NCBI RefSeq assembly: GCF_002119765.1
Contig: NZ_CP021112.1
Location: forward strand, 4,706,501-4,770,500
Direction: 5' to 3'
Origin: Pseudorhodoplanes sinuspersici
Lineage (GTDB): Bacteria > Pseudomonadota > Alphaproteobacteria > Rhizobiales > Xanthobacteraceae
Length of the DNA: 64,000 nt
Both the position numbers and the translations under genes were made by a program. This document shows positions 42,538-53,325 of the stretch, in pieces. The stretch's first letter is position 1, and every line of letters starts with the position of its first letter. The notes beneath the pieces were generated by a model, which was not told the DNA's origin, did no database searches, and was given only the letters and a program-made list of their open reading frames with translations.

Positions 42538-42560
42538 GTTCCCGCGAAAGCGGGATCCAA
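42538..42560. repeat. Short copy of CCCGCGAAAGCGGG repeat
   Basis: TCCCGC (42540-42545), GAAA and GCGGGA (42550-42555) form a hairpin like the first half of the repeat at 37371. It begins ten bases after the pyrG stop and could contribute to transcript ending or stability. Confidence 0.65.
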
Positions 42561-42616
42561 GTCTTCGCGCAGGGGGCCAACCTTGCGTGGATGGGTGGAC
42601 AATTGGACCTTAAAGC

Positions 42617-43492
42617 ATGTCTCGCGGCCTCGACCATATCGTTCACGCCGTCCGCGATCTTGATGCGGCCGCCGATTTCTATCGGCGGCTCGGCTTCACC
42701 ATCGGTGCCCGCAACCGCCATCCGTGGGGCACGCACAATCACATCGTTCAGCTACCGGGCGTCTATATCGAGCTCCTGACGGTTGCCGAGCCGGAAAAAA
42801 TCGAACCACATAATGGGCGCTTTTTTTCTTTCGGCGCCTTTCATCGTGATGTTCTGTTGCACGAACAAGGGCTCGATATGATTCTTCTCGATGGACGAAA
42901 TGCGGAAGCCGATGCGGCTGCTTTTCGGACGGCAGGAATCGGTGATTTCGAGATTTTCAATTTTGAGCGCGAGGGCAAACAACCCGACGGGAGAATCGTG
43001 AAGCTTGCCTTTTCGCTCGTCTATGCGCGCGACCCCAAAGCGCCCGATGTCGGTTTTGTCACCTGCCAGCATCATTTTCCGGAAAATTTCTGGAATCCCG
43101 CCTTCCAGCAGCATGCAAACGGCGTGACCGATATTGCCGGTGCCGTCATGATCGCGGACAATCCAAGCGATCATCATATCTTTCTGTCGGCGTTCACCGG
43201 CGAGCGCGATCTGCAATCGACATCGACCGGCATTACCGTGACCACACCGCGCGGCGACATTCAGGTCATGACGCCGGCGTCCTATACGGATCATTTCGAT
43301 CTCGCCGCGCCCGATGTTGCTCGTGGCGCGCGCCTGGGCGCGCTGCGCCTGACCTGTCCGGATCTGTCGGTCGTTGAAGCCTGCCTTTCGGCTGGCAGGG
43401 TCGAAGCGAAACACCACATGGGCCGCCTGATCGTGCCGCCCAGTCTTGCGCATGGCGCCGCCATGATCTTTGAAGCGGCAACGGCACGATGA
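42617..43492 (+). CDS. VOC family (glyoxalase-like) protein
   Basis: A 291-residue protein of the vicinal oxygen chelate superfamily, Glyoxalase-like type. The N-terminal module starts GLDHIVHAVRDLDAAADFYR with the first metal-ligand His, and HNHIVQLPGVYIELL follows. A second module covers about residues 140-230 (FVTCQHHFPENFWNPAFQQH). Members include dioxygenases, isomerases and proteins of unknown role. It overlaps guaD by four bases (ATGA), so the two are translated together and may act in one purine-related process; that link is inference. Confidence 0.85.
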   Translation: MSRGLDHIVHAVRDLDAAADFYRRLGFTIGARNRHPWGTHNHIVQLPGVYIELLTVAEPEKIEPHNGRFFSFGAFHRDVLLHEQGLDMILLDGRNAEADAAAFRTAGIGDFEIFNFEREGKQPDGRIVKLAFSLVYARDPKAPDVGFVTCQHHFPENFWNPAFQQHANGVTDIAGAVMIADNPSDHHIFLSAFTGERDLQSTSTGITVTTPRGDIQVMTPASYTDHFDLAAPDVARGARLGALRLTCPDLSVVEACLSAGRVEAKHHMGRLIVPPSLAHGAAMIFEAATAR

Positions 43493-44820
43493 CCACGGCA
43501 GATGCAGTGACAGCCATTCGTGGGCCGCTGGTTTACTGCCGCGACGATCCGTTTCTCACCGATCCGGCCACCGCCTTCGTGCATGAGCCGGATGGTCTCT
43601 TGATCTGCCGTGGCGGCAAGTTTGAAGCGGTCGGGGATTTCCAGACGCTGCGAGATCAAATCCCGGCCGGCAGCACCGTCGCGCATTATCCCGATGGCCT
43701 GATCGCACCGGGCTTTGTCGATACGCATGTACATTACGTGCAGACCGGCATCATTGGCTCCTATGGCCAGGGCCTGCTCGGTTGGCTCGATGACTATACG
43801 TTTCCGGCAGAGCAGGAACTTGCCGACGAGAGCAGGGCGCGGGCGATGGCCTCGGTCTTCTGCGACGAGCTTCTGCGCAACGGCACGACCACCGCGATGG
43901 TGTTCTGCGCCGTCTATCCGCAATCGGTCGATGCGCTGTTTGCTGAAGCGCAGAGGCGCAACATGCGGATCATCGCCGGCAAGGTGCTGATGGACACCAA
44001 TGCGCCCGACGCTTTGCGTGATACGCCGCAGACCGGCTACGACCAGTCGAAATCATTGATCGACAAGTGGCACAAAAGGGGGCGCAATCTCTACGCCATC
44101 ACGCCGCGCTTCGCCGGCACATCGAGCCGCGAGCAGCTCGCCATGGCTGGCGCGCTCTGGCGTGAGCACAAGGATGTCTTCGTTCAGACCCATATCGCCG
44201 AGAACAGGGATGAAGTCGCCTGGATGCAGAAGCTGTTTCCCGAGCGGCGCGACTATCTCGATATCTACGATCACGCCGGGCTGACCGGTCGGCGTGCGGT
44301 GATGGCGCATGGCATCTATCTCGACGAGGATGCGCTCTGCCGCTGCCATGAGAGCGGAACCGCGCTGGCCCATTGTCCGACATCGAACCTGTTCCTCGGC
44401 AGCGGGCTGTTCCGCACGCGCGATGCCAAGGACCCGCGCCGGCCGGTGCATGTCGGCATGGGAACCGACATTGGCGCAGGCACCAGCTTCTCGATGCTGG
44501 CGACGCTGGGTGAGGGCTACAAGGTCTCCCAGCTTGGCGGCGCGCCGGTCTCGGCGATCGAGGGTTTTTTCCTGGCGACCCTGGGCGGGGCGAGGGCGCT
44601 CGATCTCGATGACAGGATTGGAACGTTCCGGGCCGGCAACGAGGCCGATTTTGTGGTGCTCAATCCCAGGGCAACACCGATCCTCAAATTCCGGGAACAG
44701 CGTTCCCGCTCGATCGAAGAAACGCTCTTTGTGCTGATGACAATGGGCGACGACCGGGCTGTGACGGCGACCTATGTCGCAGGACGGCCGGCGCATGCGC
44801 TCTCATCCGTTGATTCCTGA
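43489..44820 (+). CDS. guaD: Guanine deaminase
   Basis: GuaD is an amidohydrolase that converts guanine to xanthine for purine salvage or nitrogen use. Metal and catalytic motifs are the HxH in GFVDTHVHYVQTG, QTHIAENRDEV, MAHGIYLDEDAL, and the Asp in HVGMGTDIGAGTSFSML. The 443-residue length fits. No xanthine dehydrogenase or uricase genes are nearby. It is coupled to the VOC gene and lies between pyrG and kdsA. Confidence 0.9.
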   Translation: MTTADAVTAIRGPLVYCRDDPFLTDPATAFVHEPDGLLICRGGKFEAVGDFQTLRDQIPAGSTVAHYPDGLIAPGFVDTHVHYVQTGIIGSYGQGLLGWLDDYTFPAEQELADESRARAMASVFCDELLRNGTTTAMVFCAVYPQSVDALFAEAQRRNMRIIAGKVLMDTNAPDALRDTPQTGYDQSKSLIDKWHKRGRNLYAITPRFAGTSSREQLAMAGALWREHKDVFVQTHIAENRDEVAWMQKLFPERRDYLDIYDHAGLTGRRAVMAHGIYLDEDALCRCHESGTALAHCPTSNLFLGSGLFRTRDAKDPRRPVHVGMGTDIGAGTSFSMLATLGEGYKVSQLGGAPVSAIEGFFLATLGGARALDLDDRIGTFRAGNEADFVVLNPRATPILKFREQRSRSIEETLFVLMTMGDDRAVTATYVAGRPAHALSSVDS

Positions 44821-44856
44821 GACCGCCCGGCGCATGGTCCGGCCGCGAGGAGAATT

Positions 44857-45696
44857 GTGGATAAACGCTTGATTCCAAACCCAGTCGTGGATCTCGGCGG
44901 GGCGCGCTTCGGCAACGATTTACCGTTGGCGCTGATTGCCGGCCCATGCCAGCTTGAGAGCCGCGACCATGCCGTCGAGATGGCCTCCGCGCTGAAAGAG
45001 ATCGCGGCCCGGCTCGGCATCGGCCTCGTCTATAAAACCTCGTTCGACAAGGCGAACCGCACCAGCGCCCGGGGCGCGCGCGGCCTTGGCCTTGAAGCCT
45101 CGCTGCCGATCTTTGCGGATATCCGCTCGTCGCTCGGCCTGCCGGTGCTCACCGACATTCACGACATCTCGCAATGCGCCCCGGTCGCGCAAGCGGTCGA
45201 TATCCTGCAGATCCCCGCGTTCCTGTGCCGCCAGACCGACCTTCTCATTGCCGCGGCAGAGACCGGCCGCGTCGTGAATGTGAAGAAGGGGCAATTCCTC
45301 GCACCCTGGGACATGAAGAACGTGGTCGAAAAGATCACCGGCGCCGGCAATGCCAAAGTGCTGGTGACGGAACGCGGTGCCTCGTTCGGCTACAACACGC
45401 TCGTCTCCGACATGCGCGCCTTGCCCGAACTCGCCAAGACCGGCGCGCCGGTGATTTTCGATGCCACCCATTCGGTGCAGCAGCCCGGCGGACAGGGCAC
45501 GTCATCCGGCGGTCAACGCGAATTCGTGCCGGTGCTGGCACGCGCGGCTGTCGCGGTCGGCATTGCCGGTGTGTTTATCGAAACGCACCAGGACCCCGAC
45601 CACGCGCCATCGGACGGGCCCAACATGATTGCCCTCAAAGACCTTGAACCCCTCCTGACAAAATTGATGGCGTTCGACCGCCTCGCAAAAAGCTGA
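44857..45696 (+). CDS. kdsA: 3-deoxy-8-phosphooctulonate synthase (KDO-8-P synthase)
   Basis: KdsA condenses PEP with arabinose 5-phosphate to make KDO 8-phosphate for the lipopolysaccharide inner core. Motifs include [40 protein letters not shown] and [14 protein letters not shown]. Starting at GTG 44857 it has 279 residues, the family norm. It links functionally to the lpx genes earlier in the window. Confidence 0.96.
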   Translation: MDKRLIPNPVVDLGGARFGNDLPLALIAGPCQLESRDHAVEMASALKEIAARLGIGLVYKTSFDKANRTSARGARGLGLEASLPIFADIRSSLGLPVLTDIHDISQCAPVAQAVDILQIPAFLCRQTDLLIAAAETGRVVNVKKGQFLAPWDMKNVVEKITGAGNAKVLVTERGASFGYNTLVSDMRALPELAKTGAPVIFDATHSVQQPGGQGTSSGGQREFVPVLARAAVAVGIAGVFIETHQDPDHAPSDGPNMIALKDLEPLLTKLMAFDRLAKS

Positions 45697-45746
45697 CGCG
45701 GATGGCGTGCAAAACGCACGCTGGTTCGACAACTTGATTCTCCGAC

Positions 45747-46913
45747 ATGAATAACCGCGAACTCGCCGTCATCGCTCTGCTCGTCTTTGTGACGTCGCTG
45801 TTCACGCGTTCGGTCGACCCCGTCATTCCGCAAATCGCCGATGGACTGCTGGTCAATGTCGGCACGGCGGCGTTGCTGTCGACGGCGTTCGCGCTGCCTT
45901 ATGCGATCGTACAACCAGTCCTCGGTGCGCTCGCCGACATGATGAGCAAGACGCGGCTGATGAGTATCTGTCTCGTGTTGCTGGTCTTGTCCGCCGTGGT
46001 GAGCGCTCTCGCACCGAACTTTACGGTGCTGGCGATCTCCAGAGTCGCGGCAGGCATCGCCTCGGGCGGTATTTTTCCAACCTCGCTGGCCCTGGCAGGC
46101 GATCGCATTCCGGTGGCGCAGCGGCAGGTTGCGATTGGCCGGCTTTTGGCCGCGACCATGACCGGCAATCTTCTGGGTGCGTCGCTGGCCGGCGTCGTCG
46201 GCGATCTGGCCGGCTGGCGTGCGGTGTTCGTCGTGGTCGGCTCGATGGGCGCACTTTGCATCGTCGCGATTGTGATCGGATTTCGCAGCAGCCCGCCGGA
46301 AACAACGAAGGGCTTCGATTTGTCGACGCTTGGTCCAAACTACCGGGCCATTTTCGGCAATCCACTCGCCAAATATTGCTTCGGCGCAGTGTTCATCGAA
46401 GCCCTGGTGGTGTTCGGCATCTTCCCGCACATGGCCGCGCTGCTGCATGAGGCCGGCGAAAGCCGCGCCTCGATCGCTGGTATCGTGCTTGCGGGGTTTG
46501 GTATCGGCGCCGTCATTTACACTTTCTGTGTGGGCTGGCTGTTGTCGTTATTGGGCGAACGGAAGATGATGATCGGGGGCGGGCTGATCATGGCGGCCTT
46601 CTGCCTGATCCTGACCTGGCGTCTGCCCTGGCCGCTGGAATTTGCCAATTTTGCGATGCTCGGCTTTGGCTTTTACTGGCTGCATGGCTGCATCCAGGTT
46701 TATGCCACCGAACTGGCGCCAACAGCGCGCGGCTCGACCATGGCGCTGCATTCGGCGGCCTTCTTTTTAGGGCAGGCGGTCGGACCGGTCGTTTACGGTC
46801 TCGGCTTTTCCCGCGTGGGCACGACGCCGATGCTGGTGGGCGGAGCGATCATCATTGCTGCGGTCGGATATATCTGCGCGCGGCGTCTGTACCACCCGAA
46901 ACCGAAAACCTAA
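45747..46913 (+). CDS. MFS transporter
   Basis: A 388-residue major facilitator with 12 predicted membrane helices. The inter-helix 2-3 loop reads [13 protein letters not shown], and the helix 5 region contains [22 protein letters not shown], as in the drug-proton and arabinose-efflux DHA1 subfamily. The substrate cannot be assigned. It overlaps the 3' end of convergent queF by four bases and lies 50 bases after kdsA. Confidence 0.88.
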   Translation: MNNRELAVIALLVFVTSLFTRSVDPVIPQIADGLLVNVGTAALLSTAFALPYAIVQPVLGALADMMSKTRLMSICLVLLVLSAVVSALAPNFTVLAISRVAAGIASGGIFPTSLALAGDRIPVAQRQVAIGRLLAATMTGNLLGASLAGVVGDLAGWRAVFVVVGSMGALCIVAIVIGFRSSPPETTKGFDLSTLGPNYRAIFGNPLAKYCFGAVFIEALVVFGIFPHMAALLHEAGESRASIAGIVLAGFGIGAVIYTFCVGWLLSLLGERKMMIGGGLIMAAFCLILTWRLPWPLEFANFAMLGFGFYWLHGCIQVYATELAPTARGSTMALHSAAFFLGQAVGPVVYGLGFSRVGTTPMLVGGAIIIAAVGYICARRLYHPKPKT

Positions 46914-47389
46914 CCGCGGCCTCGATAGGGCGCGACGCCCTGATCCGGCACCCAGACGCCATTCGGTAATTTTCCGGCCTGCCAGAACACGTCGATCGGC
47001 ATGCCACCACGCGGATACCAGTAACCGCCGATGCGGAGCCAACGCGGTTTCAGCAGCGAGACCAGTCGCTTGCCGATAGAAACGGTGCAGTCTTCGTGGA
47101 ACGAGCCGTGATTTCTGAATGAGTTCAAGTAGAGCTTTAAGGACTTCGACTCGACCAGAAACTTGTTCGGCACATAGTCGATGACAAAGTGCGCGAAATC
47201 CGGCTGGCCGGTAATCGGGCACAGCGCGGTGAATTCCGGCATCGTGAAGCGCGCGACGTAATTCGTATCCGGATGCGGGTTGTCCACCCGGTCGAGCACC
47301 GCCTCATCCGGCGATGCCGGCAGCGCGGTCGCACGGCCGAGTTGCAGGGCGGGGTTGGGCAGAACCTGTGATGTCTTCTTTCGGGCCAT
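46910..47389 (-). CDS. queF: NADPH-dependent 7-cyano-7-deazaguanine reductase
   Basis: QueF reduces preQ0 to preQ1 in queuosine synthesis. The catalytic Cys is in [13 protein letters not shown], and the family signature is [23 protein letters not shown] 47389 gives 159 residues, the short unimodular YkvM type; the frame stays open much further upstream over the divergent eno gene but is not family-like there. No other queuosine genes are nearby. Confidence 0.94.
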   Translation of the reverse strand: MARKKTSQVLPNPALQLGRATALPASPDEAVLDRVDNPHPDTNYVARFTMPEFTALCPITGQPDFAHFVIDYVPNKFLVESKSLKLYLNSFRNHGSFHEDCTVSIGKRLVSLLKPRWLRIGGYWYPRGGMPIDVFWQAGKLPNGVWVPDQGVAPYRGRG

Positions 47390-47554
47390 AGGGGCTCTTA
47401 GCGCGCTCCTTCCGGCCGCGCCAGCACCTCCCTTCTTGGTGCTCGCAACATCGATCTTGGCCTGTTTCACGGTATGCAGGCACTCTTGCGTGAGCGCTTT
47501 GATGCTGTACAAGCGGCGCGAATTCCTTCCATCCCCGCAACGCCGGAATCCTGA

Positions 47555-48838
<1,284 letters not shown>

Positions 48839-48847
48839 CGTACTATC

Positions 48848-48862
48848 TTAATAGCGCCTTAA
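48848..48862 (+). promoter_or_regulatory. CtrA-type binding site candidate upstream of ftsB
   Basis: TTAA (48848-48851), seven bases, TTAA (48859-48862) matches the TTAA-N7-TTAA core of the CtrA consensus. A third TTAA overlaps the eno stop codon at 48835. The site ends 23 bases before the ftsB start. CtrA controls division genes in alphaproteobacteria; direct binding here is inferred from motif and position. Confidence 0.5.
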
Positions 48863-48885
48863 GAGCCTGCGGGCATGTTGCTGCA

Positions 48886-49203
48886 ATGGTCTCACGCAGA
48901 CGCGCACGGGGAATTCTGACCGCGCTCGGCCTTTATGTCTTGGCCGCGGCGATGATCGGCTATTTCTGGATGCACGCCTATAGCGGCCAGCGCGGCTTGC
49001 ATGCCAAGCACGAGATCGAACAGCAGATGTCGGAGCTGACCGCCGAGCTGGACCGCCTGAAGGTTGAGCATGGCCAGTGGGAGCGGAAAGTGGCGCTGCT
49101 GCGGCCCAGCGGTATCGATCCGGACCTGCTGGACGAGCGCGCCCGTACACTTTTGAACCTCTCGCATCCGAACGACTTGATCATGATGGTCAAGGGCAAA
49201 TAA
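48886..49203 (+). CDS. ftsB: FtsB/DivIC-family septum formation initiator
   Basis: FtsB is a bitopic divisome protein that works with FtsL and FtsQ to activate septal peptidoglycan synthesis. The 105-residue product has a short basic cytoplasmic end (MVSRRRARG), one membrane helix (about 10-28), and a periplasmic coiled coil (about 38-70, EIEQQMSELTAELDRLKVEH). The C-terminal globular stretch follows: IDPDLLDERARTLLNLSHPN. The eno-ftsB order supports the call. Confidence 0.88.
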   Translation: MVSRRRARGILTALGLYVLAAAMIGYFWMHAYSGQRGLHAKHEIEQQMSELTAELDRLKVEHGQWERKVALLRPSGIDPDLLDERARTLLNLSHPNDLIMMVKGK

Positions 49204-49397
49204 AGGCGAGTCACTGGCAAAGTGGACCGGTTCTGTGCTCGAACGGGCGCAGATGAGAAAAAAGATATTCCTGCCACCTCAGGCATTTGGCCGCATATTC
49301 AGCATTGCGGACAGCGCATGGCGCGTGCTTTTAACCGCCATGAAATTCGGCTAAGGGTCTGCGTCGAACCGCTGTGCGGAACATTTTAGGGAGCGTC

Positions 49398-50423
49398 ATG
49401 GCCGTAGCCAAAAAGTCGCCGGCGGTATCTGCCGATACACCCACGAAACCCGTCGAATTCAGCAAGGAGCAGGAGCTCTCTGCCTACCGCGACATGCTGC
49501 TGATTCGCCGCTTTGAGGAAAAGGCCGGCCAGATGTATGGCATGGGCCTGATCGGCGGCTTCTGCCACCTCTATATCGGCCAGGAAGCCGTCGTGGTGGG
49601 CATGCAGATGGCCCTGAAGGACGGCGACCAGGTCATCACCGGTTACCGCGATCACGGCCACATGCTGGCCTGTGGAATGGACTCAAAGGGCGTGATGGCC
49701 GAACTGACCGGCCGCCGCGGGGGCTATTCCAAGGGCAAGGGCGGCTCGATGCACATGTTCTCGGTCGAGAAGTCCTTCTATGGCGGCCACGGCATCGTTG
49801 GTGCGCAGGTCTCGCTGGGAACGGGTCTGGCCTTTTCCAACCGCTATCGCGGCAACGATCATGTCTGCCTGACCTATTTCGGCGATGGCGCGGCCAATCA
49901 GGGGCAGGTCTATGAGAGCTTCAATATGGCGGAGCTCTGGAAGCTGCCGGTAATCTACATCATCGAGAACAACCGTTACGCCATGGGCACCTCGGTGCAG
50001 CGCTCGTCAGCCCAGCAGGATTTCTCCAAGCGCGGCGCTTCTTTCAACATTCCCGGCGAACAGGTCGATGGCATGGATGTGCGCGCGGTCAAGGCCGCAG
50101 GCGACAAGGCTGTCGCGTGGTGCCGCGAAGGCAACGGTCCATACATCCTCGAGATGCAGACCTATCGCTATCGCGGTCATTCGATGTCGGACCCGGCAAA
50201 ATATCGCACCCGTGACGAAGTCGAGAAGGTGCGGTCGGAACAGGATCCGATCGAACAGGTCCGTCAGCGTCTTTTGAAGAACAAATGGGCAAGCGAAGAC
50301 GACCTGAAGCAGATCGATGCCAAGGTGCGCGCCACCGTCAATGAAGCGGCAGAATTCGCAACGCACGATCCCGAACCCGATCCGTCCGAGCTTTACACCG
50401 ATGTCCTTCGTCAAGCGTCCTAA
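49398..50423 (+). CDS. pdhA: Pyruvate dehydrogenase E1 component, alpha subunit
   Basis: PdhA with PdhB forms the thiamine diphosphate-dependent E1 that decarboxylates pyruvate. The ThDP motif runs from YFGDGAANQGQVYESFNMA to IENNRYAMGTS, and YRYRGHSMSDP contains the phosphorylation-loop segment of the family. ATG 49398, with AGGGAG just upstream, gives 341 residues; an upstream start at 49374 would add eight. It begins the pdhA-pdhB-pdhC run. Confidence 0.96.
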   Translation: MAVAKKSPAVSADTPTKPVEFSKEQELSAYRDMLLIRRFEEKAGQMYGMGLIGGFCHLYIGQEAVVVGMQMALKDGDQVITGYRDHGHMLACGMDSKGVMAELTGRRGGYSKGKGGSMHMFSVEKSFYGGHGIVGAQVSLGTGLAFSNRYRGNDHVCLTYFGDGAANQGQVYESFNMAELWKLPVIYIIENNRYAMGTSVQRSSAQQDFSKRGASFNIPGEQVDGMDVRAVKAAGDKAVAWCREGNGPYILEMQTYRYRGHSMSDPAKYRTRDEVEKVRSEQDPIEQVRQRLLKNKWASEDDLKQIDAKVRATVNEAAEFATHDPEPDPSELYTDVLRQAS

Positions 50424-50452
50424 CATTGCCGTTGGTTGAATAGAGAGCGTCC

Positions 50453-51880
50453 ATGCCGATAGAAGTCCTGATGCCCGCGCTCTCGCCCACGATGGAGAAG
50501 GGCAACCTTGCCAAGTGGCTGAAGAAGGAAGGCGACACGGTAAAGTCCGGCGATGTCATCGCCGAGATCGAAACCGACAAGGCGACGATGGAAGTCGAAG
50601 CCGTCGACGAGGGTAAACTCGGAAAGATCCTTGTCGCCGAAGGCACGCCCGATGTTGCCGTGAATACGCCGATCGCCGTTCTCCTTGGCGAAGGGGAAGA
50701 CGCTTCCGCGATCAAGATCGATGCTGTCCCGGTGGCGAAAGCCGACCGTGCGAACGATCAGCAGCGGTTCGATGAATCCGACGCACCCGATGCGCCGAAA
50801 TCGGAACAGCTAAAAGACAAGGACGAACCGGTTTCCGCCGTCGCTTCCCCGCCGAAGGTCGAGGTTTTGCCCGAACCCGACGTGCCCGAAGGCACGGAGA
50901 TGGTGACGCAGACGGTGCGCGAAGCCTTGCGCGACGCCATGGCCGAAGAGATGCGGCGCGACGAAAAGGTCTTCGTCATGGGCGAAGAGGTCGCCGAATA
51001 TCAGGGCGCCTACAAGGTGACGCAGGGTCTATTGCAGGAATTCGGCGCACGGCGCGTCGTCGATACGCCGATCACCGAGCATGGCTTTGCCGGTCTCGGC
51101 GTCGGTGCTGCACTCGCGGGCCTGAAGCCGATTGTCGAATTTATGACCTTCAACTTCGCCATGCAGGCGATCGACCAGATCATCAATTCGGCGGCGAAGA
51201 CGCTTTACATGTCCGGCGGCCAGATGGGCGCCTCGATCGTGTTCCGCGGACCAAATGGTGCCGCCGCACGCGTTGCCGCGCAACACAGTCAGGATTACTC
51301 GTCCTGGTATTCACACATTCCGGGCTTGATCGTGATCGCGCCTTATACGGCGGCGGATGCGAAGGGTCTTTTGAAGGCCGCGATCCGCAATCCGAACCCG
51401 GTCATCTTCCTGGAAAACGAAATCCTCTACGGTCATTCGTTCCCGGTTCCCAAGCTCGACGATTATGTGCTGCCGATCGGCAAAGCCAAGGTCGTGCGTC
51501 CAGGCAACCATGTCACCATCGTTTCTTTCTCCATGGGCATGACCTACGCACTCAAGGCCGCCGAAGAACTCGCCAAGAAGCACATCATGGCGGAGGTGAT
51601 CGATCTGCGCACGCTGCGTCCGCTCGACGATGCAACGATCATCGAGTCGGTGAAGAAAACCGGACGCCTGATCACGGTGGAAGAAGGTTGGCCGCAATCG
51701 GGCATCGGCGCGGAGATTTCCGCCCGCGTGATGGAAAAGGCGTTCGATTATCTCGATGCGCCGGTGATCCGTATTTCCGGCAAAGACGTGCCGATGCCTT
51801 ATGCCGCCAATCTCGAGAAGCTGGCGCTGCCGTCGGTCGATGAGATCATCGAGGCGGCCAAGGCCGTCACGTATCGCTGA
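50453..51880 (+). CDS. pdhB: Pyruvate dehydrogenase E1 component, beta subunit, with lipoyl domain
   Basis: The E1 beta chain here is 475 residues because a lipoyl domain (about 1-80, lipoyl Lys43 in [11 protein letters not shown]) and an acidic linker (80-140) precede the transketolase-like domain ([40 protein letters not shown]). This fusion is typical of alphaproteobacterial PDH and gives the complex extra lipoyl arms. The lipoyl segment is almost identical to that of PdhC downstream. Confidence 0.96.
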   Translation: MPIEVLMPALSPTMEKGNLAKWLKKEGDTVKSGDVIAEIETDKATMEVEAVDEGKLGKILVAEGTPDVAVNTPIAVLLGEGEDASAIKIDAVPVAKADRANDQQRFDESDAPDAPKSEQLKDKDEPVSAVASPPKVEVLPEPDVPEGTEMVTQTVREALRDAMAEEMRRDEKVFVMGEEVAEYQGAYKVTQGLLQEFGARRVVDTPITEHGFAGLGVGAALAGLKPIVEFMTFNFAMQAIDQIINSAAKTLYMSGGQMGASIVFRGPNGAAARVAAQHSQDYSSWYSHIPGLIVIAPYTAADAKGLLKAAIRNPNPVIFLENEILYGHSFPVPKLDDYVLPIGKAKVVRPGNHVTIVSFSMGMTYALKAAEELAKKHIMAEVIDLRTLRPLDDATIIESVKKTGRLITVEEGWPQSGIGAEISARVMEKAFDYLDAPVIRISGKDVPMPYAANLEKLALPSVDEIIEAAKAVTYR

Positions 51881-51896
51881 TCGGAGCTAAGCCAAC

Positions 51897-53252
51897 ATGC
51901 CGATCGACATTCTCATGCCCGCTCTGTCGCCGACGATGGAAAAGGGCAATCTGGCCAAGTGGCTGAAGAAAGAGGGCGACGCGGTCAAATCCGGCGACGT
52001 CATTGCGGAGATCGAGACCGACAAGGCGACAATGGAAGTCGAAGCGGTCGACGAGGGGACCTTGGCGAAAATCGTCGTGCCCGAAGGCACGGCCGATGTG
52101 CCGGTCAATCAGGTGATCGCGGTCCTCGCCGGTGAGGGCGAAGATGTGAAGGCGACAGCATCGGGCGCGAAAGCGGCTCCGGCTGCTGCTCCAAAGCCGC
52201 AAGCGAAGACCGACGAGACGCCGAAGGCCGCGCCTGCACCACAAGCCGCGCCTGTCGCAGCTCCCGCTGCATCGGCCAAGCCGGCTGCTGCACCTCAGCC
52301 TGCCGAACCTTCCGGTAGCAATGGCCGCGTTTTCTCGTCGCCTCTGGCGCGCCGACTGGCCAAGGAAGCCGGGATCGACATCGCCGCCGTCCAAGGATCG
52401 GGGCCGCATGGCCGCGTCATCGCCCGCGATATCGATTCCGCAAAATCCGGCAAAGGCCTGAAGGCCCCGGCACAACCCGGTGCCGCGCCTGCGCCGCAGA
52501 TCGCACCCGCCATGGGCGACGACAAGATCCGCGCGCTCTATGCCGACGGCACCTACGAAGTCATCCCGCACGATAATATGCGCAAGGTGATCGCGCAGCG
52601 GCTGACGGCCTCGACGCAGACCATTCCGCATTTCTACCTGACGATCGACTGCAATATCGGCAAGCTCACCGCCGCGCGCGAAGAGATCAACGCGCAGGCG
52701 CCAAAGGACAAGGAAGGCAAGCCGGCCTACAAGCTCTCGGTCAACGACTTCGTCATCAAGGCGCTGGCGCTGGCCTTGCAACGCATTCCGGATGCCAATG
52801 TGAGCTGGACCGAGTCCGGCATGCTCAAACACAAGCATTCCGATATCGGCGTCGCGGTCGCGCTGCCGGGCGGCCTGATCACGCCGATCGTGCGCAATGC
52901 CGAAACGAAATCGCTGTCGACCATTTCGAACCAGATGAAGGACATGGCGGCGCGGGCTCGCAATCGCAAACTCAAGCCGGAAGAATACCAGGGCGGCACC
53001 AGCTCTGTATCCAACCTCGGCATGTACGGCATCAAGGACTTCACCGCGGTGATCAACCCGCCGCACGCGACGATCCTCGCCGTCGGCACGGGCGAGGAGC
53101 GCGCGATCGTCAAGAACGGCAAGATCGAAGCGGCGATGATGATGAGCGTCACGCTGTCCTGCGACCACCGCGCCGTCGATGGTGCGCTCGGCGCGGAATT
53201 GCTGGTCGCGTTCAAGACGCTGATCGAAAATCCAGTGATGATGGTTGTCTAG
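51897..53252 (+). CDS. pdhC: Dihydrolipoamide acetyltransferase (PDH E2)
   Basis: E2 forms the core of the PDH complex and transfers the acetyl group to CoA. One lipoyl domain (1-80, Lys43) is followed by an Ala/Pro linker (about 85-140), the E1/E3 peripheral binding domain (SSPLARRLAKEAGIDIAAVQ) and the catalytic domain, ending with the active-site segment SCDHRAVDGALGAEL. The 451-residue length fits. It starts 16 bases after pdhB. Confidence 0.97.
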   Translation: MPIDILMPALSPTMEKGNLAKWLKKEGDAVKSGDVIAEIETDKATMEVEAVDEGTLAKIVVPEGTADVPVNQVIAVLAGEGEDVKATASGAKAAPAAAPKPQAKTDETPKAAPAPQAAPVAAPAASAKPAAAPQPAEPSGSNGRVFSSPLARRLAKEAGIDIAAVQGSGPHGRVIARDIDSAKSGKGLKAPAQPGAAPAPQIAPAMGDDKIRALYADGTYEVIPHDNMRKVIAQRLTASTQTIPHFYLTIDCNIGKLTAAREEINAQAPKDKEGKPAYKLSVNDFVIKALALALQRIPDANVSWTESGMLKHKHSDIGVAVALPGGLITPIVRNAETKSLSTISNQMKDMAARARNRKLKPEEYQGGTSSVSNLGMYGIKDFTAVINPPHATILAVGTGEERAIVKNGKIEAAMMMSVTLSCDHRAVDGALGAELLVAFKTLIENPVMMVV

Positions 53253-53325
53253 TTCAAAAATGAAAATCCGGACACAAGATCCGAGCTAAACGGGAGAAAA
53301 CGCTTCAACGAGGGAGGGCCTTAAA

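Noticed and set aside
50453-52140. Repeated DNA as a tandem repeat or CRISPR-like array
   Set aside because: The similarity is explained by homologous lipoyl domains at the start of pdhB and pdhC.
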